From positions 1,201,501-1,265,500 of the forward strand of contig NZ_CP115463.1 in NCBI RefSeq assembly GCF_027912495.1: a DNA stretch of 64,000 nt, written 5' to 3'. Below are positions 52,987 through 62,460 of the stretch, piece after piece. Positions within the stretch are counted from its first letter, which is position 1; each line of letters starts with the position of its first letter. The position numbers were made by a program, and so were the translations under genes. The notes under the pieces are model-generated. The model had not been told where the DNA came from. It was given only the letters and a program-made list of their open reading frames with translations, and searched no databases. The DNA comes from Caulobacter sp. NIBR1757 (GTDB lineage Bacteria > Pseudomonadota > Alphaproteobacteria > Caulobacterales > Caulobacteraceae).

Positions 52987-55629
52987 TCAGGAAAGCTGTC
53001 TGACGATCCGCCTGCGCGACGGGTCGCTGCCTTGGCCGAGTGTGAATCCTTGCGTTTCGGCCAGCCCCAGCATGGCGGCGTTTTCCCGCGCCACGTCACC
53101 CCAGACCTCTTTCAGTCCACGCGCTTTCGCATGGTCGAGGAGCGCGGTCAGAAGTTTGGCCCCCAGTCCCCGCCCGCTCCAGTCGCTGCGGACCATCAGG
53201 GCGATCTCCGCCGTTTCGCCCTCCGGATCGGCGGCCAGACGCGCGACTCCCGCCAGCGAGCCATCCGGCAGTTCCGCCACGAGGGCCATCTCCCGGTCAT
53301 AGTCGATATGAGCCAGCCGTTCGGCCCAGCTCGGCGGCAGGTGGCGCAGACCCGACCGGAAACGCAGGTGAACATCTTCCGCCGAGCTGTGATCGATCAT
53401 GGTGATCAGGCCCGGGGCGTCCTGGGGCCGTATGGGGCGGACGCAGACGGTCGAGGGGCCGACGACGATCCAGGTCTCCAGGCCGGTAGGGTAGGGCCGT
53501 ATGGCGGGGCGATAGCCGTCGGCCGGCCGTCGCAGGCGGATGCGGGCGTCCACGGCCAGAACGCCCTCGGAGTCGGCCAGCAGGGGATTGATGTCCAGCT
53601 CGGCGATCTCCGGCAGATCGAGGGCGATCTGCGAAAGCGCGACCAGCACCTTGCGGATGGCGGGGCGGTCGGCCGGCAGCCGGTCGCGGTAGCCTGCCAG
53701 CCGCCTGGCCACGCGGGTGCGGGCGATCATGTCCTCGGCCAGGACGTCGTCGAGCGGGGCCAGGCCGATGGACCGATCGCCTTCGATCTCGACGGAAACG
53801 CCGCCGCGTCCGAACAGCACCGTCGGGCCGAAGGTCGCGTCCTGAATCACCCCGGCGATCAGTTCCTCCGTCTTGGGGCGCGAAACCATGGCCTGGACCA
53901 GGAAGCCGTCAATTCGCGCCGACGGCCGGGCGGCCGACACATCGCGCAGCATCCGGCGCGCCGCCGCGGTGACCGCCTCGCCGCCGCTGAGGCCGAGCAT
54001 GACGCCGCCGACATCGGACTTGTGGGTCAGGTCCGGCGACAGGATTTTCAGGGCGACCGGGCAGGCAAGGGTCTCGGCCTCGGCGCCCGCCGCCTCGGGC
54101 GTGTCGAAGGCCCGGGCCGCAAGGGTGGGAACGCCGTAGGCCGCCAGCACCGCCCCGCATTCGGGAAGGGTGAGCTGGTCCCGGCCGGCCAGGAGGGCGG
54201 CGGCCACCGTGGCGCGGGCCGCATCGACGGCGGTCCGGTCGGGAAGGCCGGGCAGGGCCGGTGCCTGTAGCAGGAGCTGCTGGCCCCGATAGTGGTCGGC
54301 CAGATGCATGAAGGCGCGTACCGCCTCCTCCGGTGTTTCCAGGGTAGGAATGCCGGCCGTGGCGAAGGCGCGGCGAGCCGGCGCCGCCGAGACCTCGCCG
54401 AGCCAGCAGGTGAGCACGGGCCGGGAGCGGCCCGCCGCCGCCGTGGCCTCGATCACCGCCCTGGCCGCCGCTTCGCTGCTGGCGACGGCGGTGGGACAGT
54501 TGAGGACCAGCAGGGCGTCGGCGCCCGGCTCGGCGAGCAACACCTCCATCGCGGCGCGATAGCGGTCCGGCTGGGCGTCGCCGATAATATCGACCGGACC
54601 CGCCAGCGCCGCCTGGGGCGGCAGGACTTTCGAGAGGCTTCCGCGGGCCGCCTCCGGGACGATAGCGACCCGGCCACCCCGCGCCTCCAGGGCGTCGGCC
54701 GCCATGACGCCAGCGCCTCCGCCGTTGGTGAGGATGCCCAGGTTGTCGCCCGCGACCGAGATGCCGGAGGTCAGCACCGTGACGGCGTCGAACAGTTCGC
54801 GCAGACCCTCGACCCGCAGCATGCCGGCCCGGCGGAAGGCCGCGTCATAGACGGCGTCGGATCCGGCGAGCGCGCCGGTGTGCGAGAAGGCCGCCCTGGC
54901 GCCGGCCGCGCCCCGTCCGGCCTTGATTACCACCACCGGCTTGTTGCGCGAGGCGATGCGGCCGGCGGTCATGAACTTGCAGGCGTCTGCGATGCTCTCG
55001 ACATAGAGCAGGATGGCGCGGGTCTGCGGATCGAGCGCCAGATAGTCCAGCATGTCGCCGAAATCGACGTCGGCGGAGTCGCCGAGGCTGACGACATGCG
55101 AGAAGCCGAACCCGCGCGGCGCGGCCCAATCGAGCGCGGCGGTGACGATGGCCCCCGACTGCGACACCAGGGCGATGCCGCCGGGCGCCGGGGTCAACTG
55201 GGCGAAGCTGGCGTTGAGGCCCCGGCGGGGAGAGATGAAACCCAGTCCGTTCGGCCCCACGATCCGCATCATGTGGGGCCGGGCGGCGGCGAGCAGGTCT
55301 CGCCGGGCGGCGGCGTCGAAGCCGGCCGAGATCACCACGGCGGCGCGGCATCCCCGCTGGCCCAGCTCGCTGACGATGCCGGGAACGGTTGCGGCCGGGG
55401 TGGCGATGACGGCCAGGTCCGGCGTGATCGGGAGGGCGGCGACCGACGGATAGGCCAGGGTGGAGCGAATGCTGCTCGCGCGCGGGTTCACCGCCATCAC
55501 CGGGCCCGCGAAGCCGCCTTCCAGCAGGTTGCGGGCCAGAACCGCGCCGACCGACCCCAGTCGATCGCTGGCCCCGATCAGGGCGATGGACCGCGGCTCG
55601 AACAGCGCGTCCAGATTGCGGGTCGTCAT
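52987..55629 (-). CDS. ADP-forming acyl-CoA synthetase fused to a GNAT acetyltransferase
   Basis: The 880-residue protein begins with a CoA-binding domain (SIALIGASDRLGSVGAVLARNL, VMAVNPRA) and a succinyl-CoA-ligase-like part with VVISAGF and the active histidine region SHTGALAGSDAVYDAA. An ATP-grasp domain (about residues 470-690, ALKILSPDLTHKSDVGGVML) follows, then a C-terminal GNAT domain (LRFRSGLRHLPPSWAERLAHI, IALMVRSDWSGRGLGAKLL). Domains are in the order of Pat/AcsA-type lysine acetyltransferases and ADP-forming acetate-CoA ligases. It could make acetate and ATP from acetyl-CoA at low oxygen or acetylate lysines. It lies between fixL and fixK on the same strand, so low-oxygen control is likely. 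Confidence 0.9.
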   Translation of the reverse strand: MTTRNLDALFEPRSIALIGASDRLGSVGAVLARNLLEGGFAGPVMAVNPRASSIRSTLAYPSVAALPITPDLAVIATPAATVPGIVSELGQRGCRAAVVISAGFDAAARRDLLAAARPHMMRIVGPNGLGFISPRRGLNASFAQLTPAPGGIALVSQSGAIVTAALDWAAPRGFGFSHVVSLGDSADVDFGDMLDYLALDPQTRAILLYVESIADACKFMTAGRIASRNKPVVVIKAGRGAAGARAAFSHTGALAGSDAVYDAAFRRAGMLRVEGLRELFDAVTVLTSGISVAGDNLGILTNGGGAGVMAADALEARGGRVAIVPEAARGSLSKVLPPQAALAGPVDIIGDAQPDRYRAAMEVLLAEPGADALLVLNCPTAVASSEAAARAVIEATAAAGRSRPVLTCWLGEVSAAPARRAFATAGIPTLETPEEAVRAFMHLADHYRGQQLLLQAPALPGLPDRTAVDAARATVAAALLAGRDQLTLPECGAVLAAYGVPTLAARAFDTPEAAGAEAETLACPVALKILSPDLTHKSDVGGVMLGLSGGEAVTAAARRMLRDVSAARPSARIDGFLVQAMVSRPKTEELIAGVIQDATFGPTVLFGRGGVSVEIEGDRSIGLAPLDDVLAEDMIARTRVARRLAGYRDRLPADRPAIRKVLVALSQIALDLPEIAELDINPLLADSEGVLAVDARIRLRRPADGYRPAIRPYPTGLETWIVVGPSTVCVRPIRPQDAPGLITMIDHSSAEDVHLRFRSGLRHLPPSWAERLAHIDYDREMALVAELPDGSLAGVARLAADPEGETAEIALMVRSDWSGRGLGAKLLTALLDHAKARGLKEVWGDVARENAAMLGLAETQGFTLGQGSDPSRRRIVRQLS

Positions 55630-55656
55630 CGGCGAGGTCCCTGACGTCTCGCGCGA

Positions 55657-56307
55657 TCAGGCCTCGACGAGCTGCGCCAGGCCCGGTTGGTTGCGAACCT
55701 CGAACCGGCGATTATCGACAAAGCGCACGAGGCCATCGACCTGCAGCTGGGTGACCATGCGCGAGACGGTTTCGATGGTCAGGCCGAGATAGTCGGCCAT
55801 GTCCTGGCGGCCCATGGGCAGTTCGGCGACCTCGCCGCGGAACCGGCCGGCCATGCCCAGAAGGAAGCTCGCCACCTTCTCGCAGGCGGACTTGCGGCCC
55901 AGCAGCATGAGGTGCTCCTGGGTGCGTTGAAGCTCGCGCGCGGTTTCCGCCCAGATCATCCGCTCAATCCGGATGCCCTCTTCGCCGTACAGCTTCAGCG
56001 CCGATTTGCGGATGACGAGGATTTCGCAAGGGCCGAGCGCCTCGGCGGAGTACCGGTGGACGGGGCCGGCCTCGAGGCCGACGAAGTCACCATTGTAGTA
56101 GAAGTCGCCGATCTGGCGGCGGCCGTCGCTGAGCAGACGGGAGGTGCGGATCGCGCCGGAAACGACGCGGTAGATCATGTCAGCCTCTTCGTCCTGGGCG
56201 TAGATTTCCTCACCGGCGGCGAAGGCCATCCGGACGCCGATGGACCCCAGCTGATCGGCGGGGACGGGCGGCGCGGCGAACGCTGGCTTGAGGCTGACGG
56301 TGGTCAT
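55657..56307 (-). CDS. fixK: Crp/Fnr-family regulator FixK
   Basis: The 216-residue protein has a cyclic-nucleotide-binding-type barrel (RMAFAAGEEIYAQDEEADMIYR) and a HTH with MADYLGLTIETVSRMVTQLQ; the ETVSR recognition helix carries the E-S-R residues that read TTGAT. It lacks the N-terminal cysteine cluster of FNR, which identifies it as FixK, so oxygen control must come through FixLJ. It should bind the TTGAT-N4-ATCAA boxes at 57052 and 58946. ATG 56307 is chosen for its GGAGA ribosome-binding site; a longer frame begins at 56331. Confidence 0.92.
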   Translation of the reverse strand: MTTVSLKPAFAAPPVPADQLGSIGVRMAFAAGEEIYAQDEEADMIYRVVSGAIRTSRLLSDGRRQIGDFYYNGDFVGLEAGPVHRYSAEALGPCEILVIRKSALKLYGEEGIRIERMIWAETARELQRTQEHLMLLGRKSACEKVASFLLGMAGRFRGEVAELPMGRQDMADYLGLTIETVSRMVTQLQVDGLVRFVDNRRFEVRNQPGLAQLVEA

Positions 56308-56373
56308 CGGAATCTCCGTTGCGATGACCAATCGCTAGGGCCAACGGGACCTGGGCAAAATTCGTGGGCCGCG

Positions 56374-56394
56374 CTTAAGGATTTTTCCCTAAGG
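56374..56394 (-). promoter_or_regulatory. Palindromic operator candidate upstream of fixK
   Basis: CTTAAGGA (56374-56381) and TCCCTAAG (56386-56393) form an inverted repeat with one mismatch about 67 bases ahead of the fixK start. FixJ activates fixK in rhizobia through a palindromic site at about this distance, so it is a candidate FixJ box; the sequence match to published sites is only partial. Confidence 0.4.
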
Positions 56395-56402
56395 GGGACT
56401 AC

Positions 56403-56996
56403 CTAGGCGGCGGGGAAGGTCCGGCGAACCTCCGCCTCGACCTGCGCCAGCATCGCCGTGGCGGCCTCCGGGGTCATGCTTGGCAGCACGCCGCCCAGAT
56501 GCGTATGGCCTTTGACGGTCATCCCGGTGACGGCGGCCAGATGGGAATCGAAGACAGCCATCAGGCCGCTCAACGCGCCCGTTTGCTTGACCCACTCCTC
56601 CGGCGCGCCGGAGGTCGAGAAGCTGGTCAGGGTTCGGCCGAGCAACAGCGGTTCGGTGCCGTGGAAAGTGGGCCGATAGCCGAACCCGAGACTGAAGATC
56701 CGGTCGATATAACCCTTGAGGATGGCCGGCGGCGCATTGAACCAGAAGGGATAGACCAGGATGAAAGCCTCGATCCGGGCCAGTTTCGCCCGCTCCTCCG
56801 CGACGTCCTTGCCGGCCGCATAGCCGGCGGGGCCGGGAATTTCGCCGGCCTGCAGGCGGGGGTCGAAATCCATGCGGTAAAGGTCCCGGACCCTGACCGT
56901 ATGACCCAGATCCCGCAGGGTGGACGCGCAGGTGCGGGCGATCGAGGCGCAAAAGCTCCCGGGTTTTGGATGGGCGAGGATGACAGCGGTTTTCAT
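56403..56996 (-). CDS. NAD(P)H:quinone oxidoreductase, flavodoxin-like fold
   Basis: The 197-residue protein starts MKTAVILAHPKPGSFCASIA and continues with LGHTVRVRDLYRMDFDPRL, FILVYPFWFNAPPAILKGYI and DRIFSLGFGY. These are the FMN/FAD-binding signatures of the KefF/NQO1 group, which reduces quinones in two-electron steps. It may support respiration or protect against quinone toxicity at low oxygen. It is divergent from the host-attachment gene, and a FixK box lies between them. Confidence 0.9.
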   Translation of the reverse strand: MKTAVILAHPKPGSFCASIARTCASTLRDLGHTVRVRDLYRMDFDPRLQAGEIPGPAGYAAGKDVAEERAKLARIEAFILVYPFWFNAPPAILKGYIDRIFSLGFGYRPTFHGTEPLLLGRTLTSFSTSGAPEEWVKQTGALSGLMAVFDSHLAAVTGMTVKGHTHLGGVLPSMTPEAATAMLAQVEAEVRRTFPAA

Positions 56997-57051
56997 GGCG
57001 GGACCGTGACCAGACTGGCGTCATCATTACTCGGCCGATCGCGCGGTCGCT

Positions 57052-57065
57052 TTGATCTCGATCAC
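57052..57065. promoter_or_regulatory. FixK/FNR box between the quinone reductase and host-attachment genes
   Basis: TTGAT-CTCG-ATCAC differs from the TTGAT-N4-ATCAA consensus at one base. It lies about 49 bases ahead of the plus-strand gene and about 56 bases ahead of the minus-strand gene, where either or both could be activated. Confidence 0.72.
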
Positions 57066-57113
57066 AGCGGCCTTCGCGCCGTTTGGCATCATCCGGGTCA
57101 AGGAGTGAAAACG

Positions 57114-57494
57114 ATGATCCTTGATAGCCGAACCCTCGTTCTCGTTGCTGATGGCGGACGGGCCCGCATTTTTGAAGAGTCGCGCCTGGGAGGGCCGTTG
57201 ACCGAACACCCCGACTGGCTGGCCGGTCTGGCCGTGCATGGCGAGTCCAATCCTGAAAAGGCCGAGCCCGCGTTTCTGGACCGGCTATGCCACCGGGTGG
57301 ACGCCCTGTTCGACAAGCACGGCTTCGAGCATCTGATTCTGATTGCCGCGCCCCGGTCGCTCGGCCTGTTGAGGACCCGGCTGTCGGCGAAGCTCAAGGC
57401 GAGGCTGGTGCTCTCCGAGCCGCATGATCGTCTGGCCGCCTCCCTGGACACCATCGAGCACGCGGTGCGGGCTATGCGCGTCGCCAGCGCCTGA
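57114..57494 (+). CDS. Host-attachment (HAP) domain protein
   Basis: The 126-residue protein starts MILDSRTLVLVADGGRARIF and ends near APRSLGLLRTRLSAKLKARL, with VLSEPHDRLAASLDTIEHAV. This is the family first described as required for Agrobacterium attachment to plant cells, now found widely with uncertain biochemical role. AAGGAG lies about eight bases upstream of the ATG. The FixK box ahead of it suggests induction at low oxygen. Confidence 0.88.
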   Translation: MILDSRTLVLVADGGRARIFEESRLGGPLTEHPDWLAGLAVHGESNPEKAEPAFLDRLCHRVDALFDKHGFEHLILIAAPRSLGLLRTRLSAKLKARLVLSEPHDRLAASLDTIEHAVRAMRVASA

Positions 57495-57514
57495 CCGCAG
57501 GCGCTCCGTTTATC

Positions 57515-58588
57515 TCACGGCGTGAGGGCGACCTTGAGTACGCCGTCCCTCTGGTTGGCGAACAGATCGTAGGCCTGCTCGATGTCGTCGAGGGCGAACC
57601 GGTGGGTGACCATGGCGCCCAGATCGACCCGGCCCGACGCGACGATGGCCATCAGCCTGCGCATGCGCTCCTTGCCTCCGGGACAGAGGGTGGTGGTGAT
57701 GGTGTGGTCGCCCAGGCCGGCCGCGAAGGCGTCCAGCGGCAGGGTCAGGTCCGTGGAGTAGACGCCCAGGCTGGACAGACGGCCGCCCGGCCGCAGAACC
57801 CGCAAGGCGGCCTCGAAGGTCGCCTGGGTTCCGAGCGCCTCGATCGACACGTCGACGCCACGGCCGGAGGTCAGCGCCATGATGGCGGCGACCGGATCCT
57901 CCGTGGCGGCGTTGACCAGATGGTCGGCGCCCATGGCCCTGGCGACGGCGAGTCGGCCGGGCAGGCGATCGACGGCGATGATGGTCGAGGCGCCCATCAG
58001 CCGGGCCCCGGCGGTGGCGCAAAGTCCGATCGGGCCCTGGGCGAAGATGGCGACGGTGTCGCCGATGGCGATAGCGCCGCTCTCCGCGCCGCTGAAGCCG
58101 GTGGACATGATGTCGGGGCACAGCAGCACCTGCTCATCCATCAGGCCGTCCGGCACCGGGGCCAGGTTGGTCATGGCGTCGGGGATCAGCACATACTCTG
58201 CCTGGCAGCCGTCGATGGTGTTGCCCAGTCGCCAGCCGCCCATCGGCGCCCAGCCGTGTTCGGTATCGGGGCCGTCCTGGCTGCACCGCCCGCACAGGCA
58301 GGCGTTGGAATAGCCGCTGGGCGTGATCGCGCCGGCGATGACCCGCTGACCCTCGCGATAACCGCGCACGGACGACCCGAGCTTCTCGATGACCCCGACC
58401 GGCTCATGGCCGACCGTCAGGCCGCGCGCCACGGGGTACTCGCCCTTGAGGATGTGAACGTCGGTGCCGCAGATCGTCGTGGTGGTGACGCGCAGCAGGG
58501 CGTCCAGCGGTCCGACGTCCGGGATGGGCTTGTCGGCCAGGACGATGCGTCCCGGCTCGGCGAAGATGGCGGCCTTCATCATGCCCAT
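57515..58588 (-). CDS. Zinc-dependent alcohol dehydrogenase family protein
   Basis: This 357-residue MDR-type dehydrogenase has the catalytic zinc ligands ICGTDVHILKG and GHEPVGVIE, followed by a region with CLCGRC, which retains part of the structural-zinc cysteines. The cofactor motif VAIFAQGPIGLCATAGARLM is present, and SIEALGTQATFEAALRVLRP follows. It resembles secondary-alcohol/isopropanol dehydrogenases and probably interconverts alcohol and aldehyde or ketone with NAD(P). It sits in the low-oxygen cluster, where such an enzyme could balance redox. ATG 58588 follows a strong AGGAGG eight bases upstream. Confidence 0.88.
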   Translation of the reverse strand: MGMMKAAIFAEPGRIVLADKPIPDVGPLDALLRVTTTTICGTDVHILKGEYPVARGLTVGHEPVGVIEKLGSSVRGYREGQRVIAGAITPSGYSNACLCGRCSQDGPDTEHGWAPMGGWRLGNTIDGCQAEYVLIPDAMTNLAPVPDGLMDEQVLLCPDIMSTGFSGAESGAIAIGDTVAIFAQGPIGLCATAGARLMGASTIIAVDRLPGRLAVARAMGADHLVNAATEDPVAAIMALTSGRGVDVSIEALGTQATFEAALRVLRPGGRLSSLGVYSTDLTLPLDAFAAGLGDHTITTTLCPGGKERMRRLMAIVASGRVDLGAMVTHRFALDDIEQAYDLFANQRDGVLKVALTP

Positions 58589-58643
58589 GGTTTCGGCTCC
58601 TCCTGGCCCGGCTCGACGCGTCCGAGCCAGGCGATCTGAGTGC

Positions 58644-58895
58644 TCAGGAATCCAGGCGGCGCCGCAGCAGCTCCACGCCGCCGACGATGGCGATCAGGCT
58701 GGCGGCGGCGGCGGCGTAGCAGACCGGGCAGTGGGCAAGGGCGTTGCCGCCCTGGCTGCAGAGTTCCGGCGTGTTGCGCTCGATGACAAAGGCGGCGGCG
58801 CACAGGCCGGCCGCCGCCAGACTGGTCAGGCCGGTCAGGACCTCCAGGCGGCTTTGAAACTGTTGACCGATGGCGGTCAGGGCGCGGGCGGGCAT
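58644..58895 (-). CDS. Small membrane protein beside the cbb3 operon
   Basis: The 83-residue protein has two membrane segments ([20 protein letters not shown] and [18 protein letters not shown]) around a loop with three cysteines ([20 protein letters not shown]). I recognise no family. The cysteines near the second helix could take part in electron or metal transfer. It is divergent from ccoN, and the perfect FNR/FixK box at 58946-58959 lies 50 bases upstream, so it is a probable member of the low-oxygen regulon. ATG 58895 has GGAG nine bases upstream. Confidence 0.65.
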   Translation of the reverse strand: MPARALTAIGQQFQSRLEVLTGLTSLAAAGLCAAAFVIERNTPELCSQGGNALAHCPVCYAAAAASLIAIVGGVELLRRRLDS

Positions 58896-58941
58896 GGGCG
58901 CTTCTCCGATTTGGGCCAGCCTCTCCCGGGTCGGCCGGCCC

Positions 58942-58963
58942 GGCCTTGATCCAGATCAAGGCC
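58942..58963. promoter_or_regulatory. Perfect FixK/FNR box of the cbb3 operon
   Basis: TTGATCCAGATCAA (58946-58959) matches the TTGAT-N4-ATCAA consensus exactly and extends to a 9-bp inverted repeat on each side (GGCCTTGAT/ATCAAGGCC). It is 54 bases ahead of ccoN and 50 ahead of the divergent small membrane protein gene. FixK should activate ccoNOQP from here. Confidence 0.92.
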
Positions 58964-59013
58964 CCTCGACCGGACGACCGGCAAAAGCGACTCAAGCTTT
59001 CGGGGATTCATGC

Positions 59014-60666
59014 ATGTCTTCAGTCTCAACGGAGCGCTACCGGCCATTGCCCGGTGCGGCGCTGCTCCTCGCCCTGACCGTCATTGCCGGTCTGATCATG
59101 ACCGTGGCCGCCGGCCTGACCGACGATCCGCTATTCCGGATGCACAGTCTGATCTTCGTCGCGGCCACCGTGCTCGGCGGTTTCTCCCTGGCCGCGGGCA
59201 TCAGCTCGCAGCAGCTGCGGGACGAACCGGAACGCTACATGGATGGCGTCATCCGGGCCGGGGTCATCGCCACCATGTTCTGGGGCGCGGTCGGCATGCT
59301 GGTCGGGGTGGTCATCGCCGCCCAGCTCAGCTTCCCGACCATTTTCTATTTTCCTGAGGTCGGCTGGCTGAACTTCGGCCGGTTGCGGCCGCTGCATACC
59401 TCCGGGGTGATCTTCGCCTTCGGTGGCAACGCCCTGATCGCCACCAGCTTCTGGGTGGTGCAGCGCACCTGCCGGGCGCGGCTCGCCGGCGGTGTCGCCC
59501 CCTGGTTCGTCTTCTGGGGATACCAGCTGTTCATCGTCCTGGCGGCGACCGGCTACCTGGCCGGCGTCACCCAGTCGAAGGAATACGCCGAGCCCGAGTG
59601 GTACATCGACCTGTGGCTGACGGTCGTCTGGGTCGCCTACCTGCTGGTCTTCCTGGGCACGATCTGGAAGCGCAAGGAACCCCACATCTATGTGGCCAAC
59701 TGGTTCTACCTGGCCTTCATCGTCACCGTCGCCCTGCTGCACATCGTCAACAACCTCAGCCTGCCGATCGGCTTGCTGAACCACCGCTCCTACTCGCTGT
59801 TCAGCGGGGTGCAGGACGCCCTGACCCAGTGGTGGTACGGCCACAACGCCGTCGGCTTCTTCCTGACCGCCGGCTTCCTGGGGATGATGTACTACTTCGT
59901 GCCCAAGCGGGTGGACCGGCCGGTCTACAGCTACCGCCTGTCGATCGTGCACTTCTGGTCGCTGATCTTCATCTACATCTGGGCCGGTCCCCACCACCTG
60001 CACTACACGGCCCTGCCGCAGTGGGCTCAGACGCTGGGGATGACCTTCTCGATCATGCTCTGGATGCCCAGCTGGGGCGGCATGATCAACGGGCTGATGA
60101 CCCTGTCGGGGGCCTGGGACAAGCTGCGCACCGACCCGGTCGTCCGCATGATGGTCGTCGCCATCGCCTTCTACGGCATGAGCACCTTCGAGGGGCCGGT
60201 GATGTCGATCCGGGCGGTCAACGCCCTGTCGCACTACACCGACTGGACCATCGGCCACGTCCATTCCGGCGCGCTCGGCTGGGTCGGCTTCATCAGCTTC
60301 GGGGCCATCTACTGCCTGGTGCCCTGGCTGTGGAAGAAGGAGAAGATCTTCTCCAACGCCCTCATCGAGTGGCACTTCTGGATCGCGACCACCGGCATCC
60401 TTCTCTACATCTGCGCCATGTGGGTGTCGGGCATCATGGAAGGCCTGATGTGGCGCGCCTACACGCCTGAAGGCTACCTGGCCTACAGCTTCATCGAGAC
60501 CGTCTCGGCCAAGCATATCGAGAACATCATCCGCACCGTCGGTGGTCTGATGTTCCTGAGCGGCACGCTGATCATGATCTACAACCTGTGGCGCACGGTT
60601 CGCATGCCGTCCGTCCAGGGCGCGGAGGCGACCCCGGCCGCTCTCCCCGCCCCCGTGGCCGCCTGA
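59014..60666 (+). CDS. ccoN: Cytochrome cbb3 oxidase subunit I
   Basis: The 550-residue catalytic subunit has about twelve membrane helices and the histidines for heme b, heme b3 and CuB in [41 protein letters not shown] and [14 protein letters not shown] further [22 protein letters not shown] segment provides the heme-b3 side. It reduces oxygen to water at very low oxygen concentration while pumping protons. ATG 59014 is in the frame of the known N-terminus; an ATG at 59010 is in another frame. It begins the ccoNOQPGH operon. Confidence 0.96.
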   Translation: MSSVSTERYRPLPGAALLLALTVIAGLIMTVAAGLTDDPLFRMHSLIFVAATVLGGFSLAAGISSQQLRDEPERYMDGVIRAGVIATMFWGAVGMLVGVVIAAQLSFPTIFYFPEVGWLNFGRLRPLHTSGVIFAFGGNALIATSFWVVQRTCRARLAGGVAPWFVFWGYQLFIVLAATGYLAGVTQSKEYAEPEWYIDLWLTVVWVAYLLVFLGTIWKRKEPHIYVANWFYLAFIVTVALLHIVNNLSLPIGLLNHRSYSLFSGVQDALTQWWYGHNAVGFFLTAGFLGMMYYFVPKRVDRPVYSYRLSIVHFWSLIFIYIWAGPHHLHYTALPQWAQTLGMTFSIMLWMPSWGGMINGLMTLSGAWDKLRTDPVVRMMVVAIAFYGMSTFEGPVMSIRAVNALSHYTDWTIGHVHSGALGWVGFISFGAIYCLVPWLWKKEKIFSNALIEWHFWIATTGILLYICAMWVSGIMEGLMWRAYTPEGYLAYSFIETVSAKHIENIIRTVGGLMFLSGTLIMIYNLWRTVRMPSVQGAEATPAALPAPVAA

Positions 60667-60680
60667 GGGGAGGGGCCGAC

Positions 60681-61424
60681 ATGACACTCTGGAAACACCA
60701 CGGTAAGTTCGAGCGTCACTCGCTCATCCTGGTCATCGGCATCCTGCTCGTCGTCTCGGTCGGCGGGCTGGTCGAGATCGCCCCGCTGTTCTGGCTGCAG
60801 AGCACGGTCGAGAAGGTCGAGGGGGTCCGCCCCTACACGCCGCTCGAACTGGCCGGCCGCGACATCTACATTCGCGAGGGCTGCTACGTCTGCCACAGCC
60901 AGATGATCCGCCCTCTGCGGGACGAGGTCGAACGCTACGGCCACTACAGCCTGGCCGCCGAGAGCATGTACGATCACCCCTTCCAGTGGGGCTCGAAGCG
61001 GACCGGGCCTGACCTGGCCCGGGTCGGCGGCAAGTACAGTGACGGCTGGCACGTCGATCACCTGACCGACCCGCGCTCGGTGGTCCCGGAATCGGTGATG
61101 CCGCCCTACGCCTTCCTGGCCAAGAAGGACCTGCGCACCATCGATCTGCAGGCCAAGGTCAAGGCGATGACAGCGCTGGGCGTGCCCTACACCCAGGCCG
61201 ATATCGACGCCGTCCTGACCGACGTCGAAGCCCAGGCCGACCCCTTCTCGACCGACGCGGTGGCCCTGCGCAAACGCTACGGCGCCAAGGTGGTCAACCG
61301 CGACTTCGACGGCCAGCCGGACCGGCTGACCGAAATGGACGCCTTGGTCGCCTACCTGCAGATGCTGGGCAGCGGCGTCGACTTCAGCACCTACAAGGCC
61401 GGCGATCCGGCCAACAAGCGATAG
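60681..61424 (+). CDS. ccoO: Cytochrome cbb3 oxidase subunit II (mono-heme c)
   Basis: The 247-residue subunit has one N-terminal membrane anchor (about 14-36) and a periplasmic c-type heme site CYVCH (C68-H72), with the axial methionine later in the MPPYAFL region. It passes electrons from CcoP to CcoN. It starts 14 bases after the ccoN stop with an AGGGGAGGGG ribosome-binding site. Confidence 0.95.
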   Translation: MTLWKHHGKFERHSLILVIGILLVVSVGGLVEIAPLFWLQSTVEKVEGVRPYTPLELAGRDIYIREGCYVCHSQMIRPLRDEVERYGHYSLAAESMYDHPFQWGSKRTGPDLARVGGKYSDGWHVDHLTDPRSVVPESVMPPYAFLAKKDLRTIDLQAKVKAMTALGVPYTQADIDAVLTDVEAQADPFSTDAVALRKRYGAKVVNRDFDGQPDRLTEMDALVAYLQMLGSGVDFSTYKAGDPANKR

Positions 61425-61435
61425 GGGCGCGGATC

Positions 61436-61591
61436 ATGACCTACGAAACCGTATCCCGCTTCGCCCAGCAGTTCGGGCTGGTCTACTTCGGCTTGATCTT
61501 CCTGGCCGGAACCGTCTGGGCCCTGCTGCCCCGCCACCGTGACATCTACCGCGCGGCCGCGCGCCTGCCCCTCGAGGAGGAAGAGCTATGA
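61436..61591 (+). CDS. ccoQ: Cytochrome cbb3 oxidase subunit CcoQ
   Basis: The 51-residue protein MTYETVSRFAQQFGLVYFGL has one membrane helix and an acidic tail (LPLEEEEL). CcoQ stabilises the CcoP association and protects the complex from oxygen. Its TGA overlaps the ccoP ATG (ATGA) by four bases, and it starts 11 bases after ccoO. Confidence 0.92.
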   Translation: MTYETVSRFAQQFGLVYFGLIFLAGTVWALLPRHRDIYRAAARLPLEEEEL

Positions 61592-62460
61592 GCGGTCCCC
61601 ACAAGGACGAGATTACCGGGACCGACACGACCGGCCACGAGTGGGACGGAATTCGCGAACTGGACAACCCGCTGCCGCGCTGGTGGCTGTGGGTGTTCTA
61701 TGCCTGCATCCTGTTCGCGGTCGGCTACTGGCTGGTGATGCCGGCCTGGCCGGGCATCGGCAGCTACACCACCGGCATCCTCGGCCGGTCCGACCGGGCC
61801 GATGTCGCCAAGGCCCTCAAGGATCTCGACGCCCAGCGCGGCGAGGGGGCCAAGATCCTGCGCACGGCCAGCCTGCAGCAGATCGAATCCGACCCGAAGC
61901 TTCAGGCCTATGCCCTGGAAGTCGGGACCTCGGTGTTCGGCGACAACTGCGCCACCTGCCATGGGGCCGGCGGCGCGGGCGGCAAGGGCTATCCCAACCT
62001 GCGCGACGATGTCTGGCTCTGGGGTGGCTCGCTCGACGACATTCACCAGACGCTGACGGTCGGTGTGCGGTCGACCCATCCGGACACCCGCATCTCACAG
62101 ATGCCGGCCTTCGGGCGGGACGCCATGCTGGACGCGGCCCAGATCAACGATCTGACCGAGTATGTGATGAAGCTCTCTGGCCGTAAGGCCGACGGGGCGG
62201 CGGTGGCTCGCGCCGCGCCGCTGTACGAGGCCAACTGCGTGGCCTGTCACGGTCCGGCCGGCAAGGGCGATCCGAAGGTCGGCTCGCCTGACCTGACCGA
62301 CGCCGACTGGCTGTACGGCGCCGATCACGAGGCCATCGCCGGCCAGATCACCAACGGACGGGGCGGGGTCATGCCGACCTGGCAGGGCCGTCTCAGCCCC
62401 GAGACGATCAAGGCCCTGGCCGTCTACATCCACGCCAACGCCGGTGGTCAGGACAAATGA
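61588..62460 (+). CDS. ccoP: Cytochrome cbb3 oxidase subunit III (di-heme c)
   Basis: The 290-residue subunit has an N-terminal membrane anchor (about 30-52) and two c-type heme sites, CATCH (C121-H125) and CVACH (C217-H221), with methionines in MPAFGRD and MPTWQGR as axial ligands. It accepts electrons from soluble cytochromes and passes them to CcoO. It overlaps ccoG by four bases (ATGA). Confidence 0.95.
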   Translation: MSGPHKDEITGTDTTGHEWDGIRELDNPLPRWWLWVFYACILFAVGYWLVMPAWPGIGSYTTGILGRSDRADVAKALKDLDAQRGEGAKILRTASLQQIESDPKLQAYALEVGTSVFGDNCATCHGAGGAGGKGYPNLRDDVWLWGGSLDDIHQTLTVGVRSTHPDTRISQMPAFGRDAMLDAAQINDLTEYVMKLSGRKADGAAVARAAPLYEANCVACHGPAGKGDPKVGSPDLTDADWLYGADHEAIAGQITNGRGGVMPTWQGRLSPETIKALAVYIHANAGGQDK

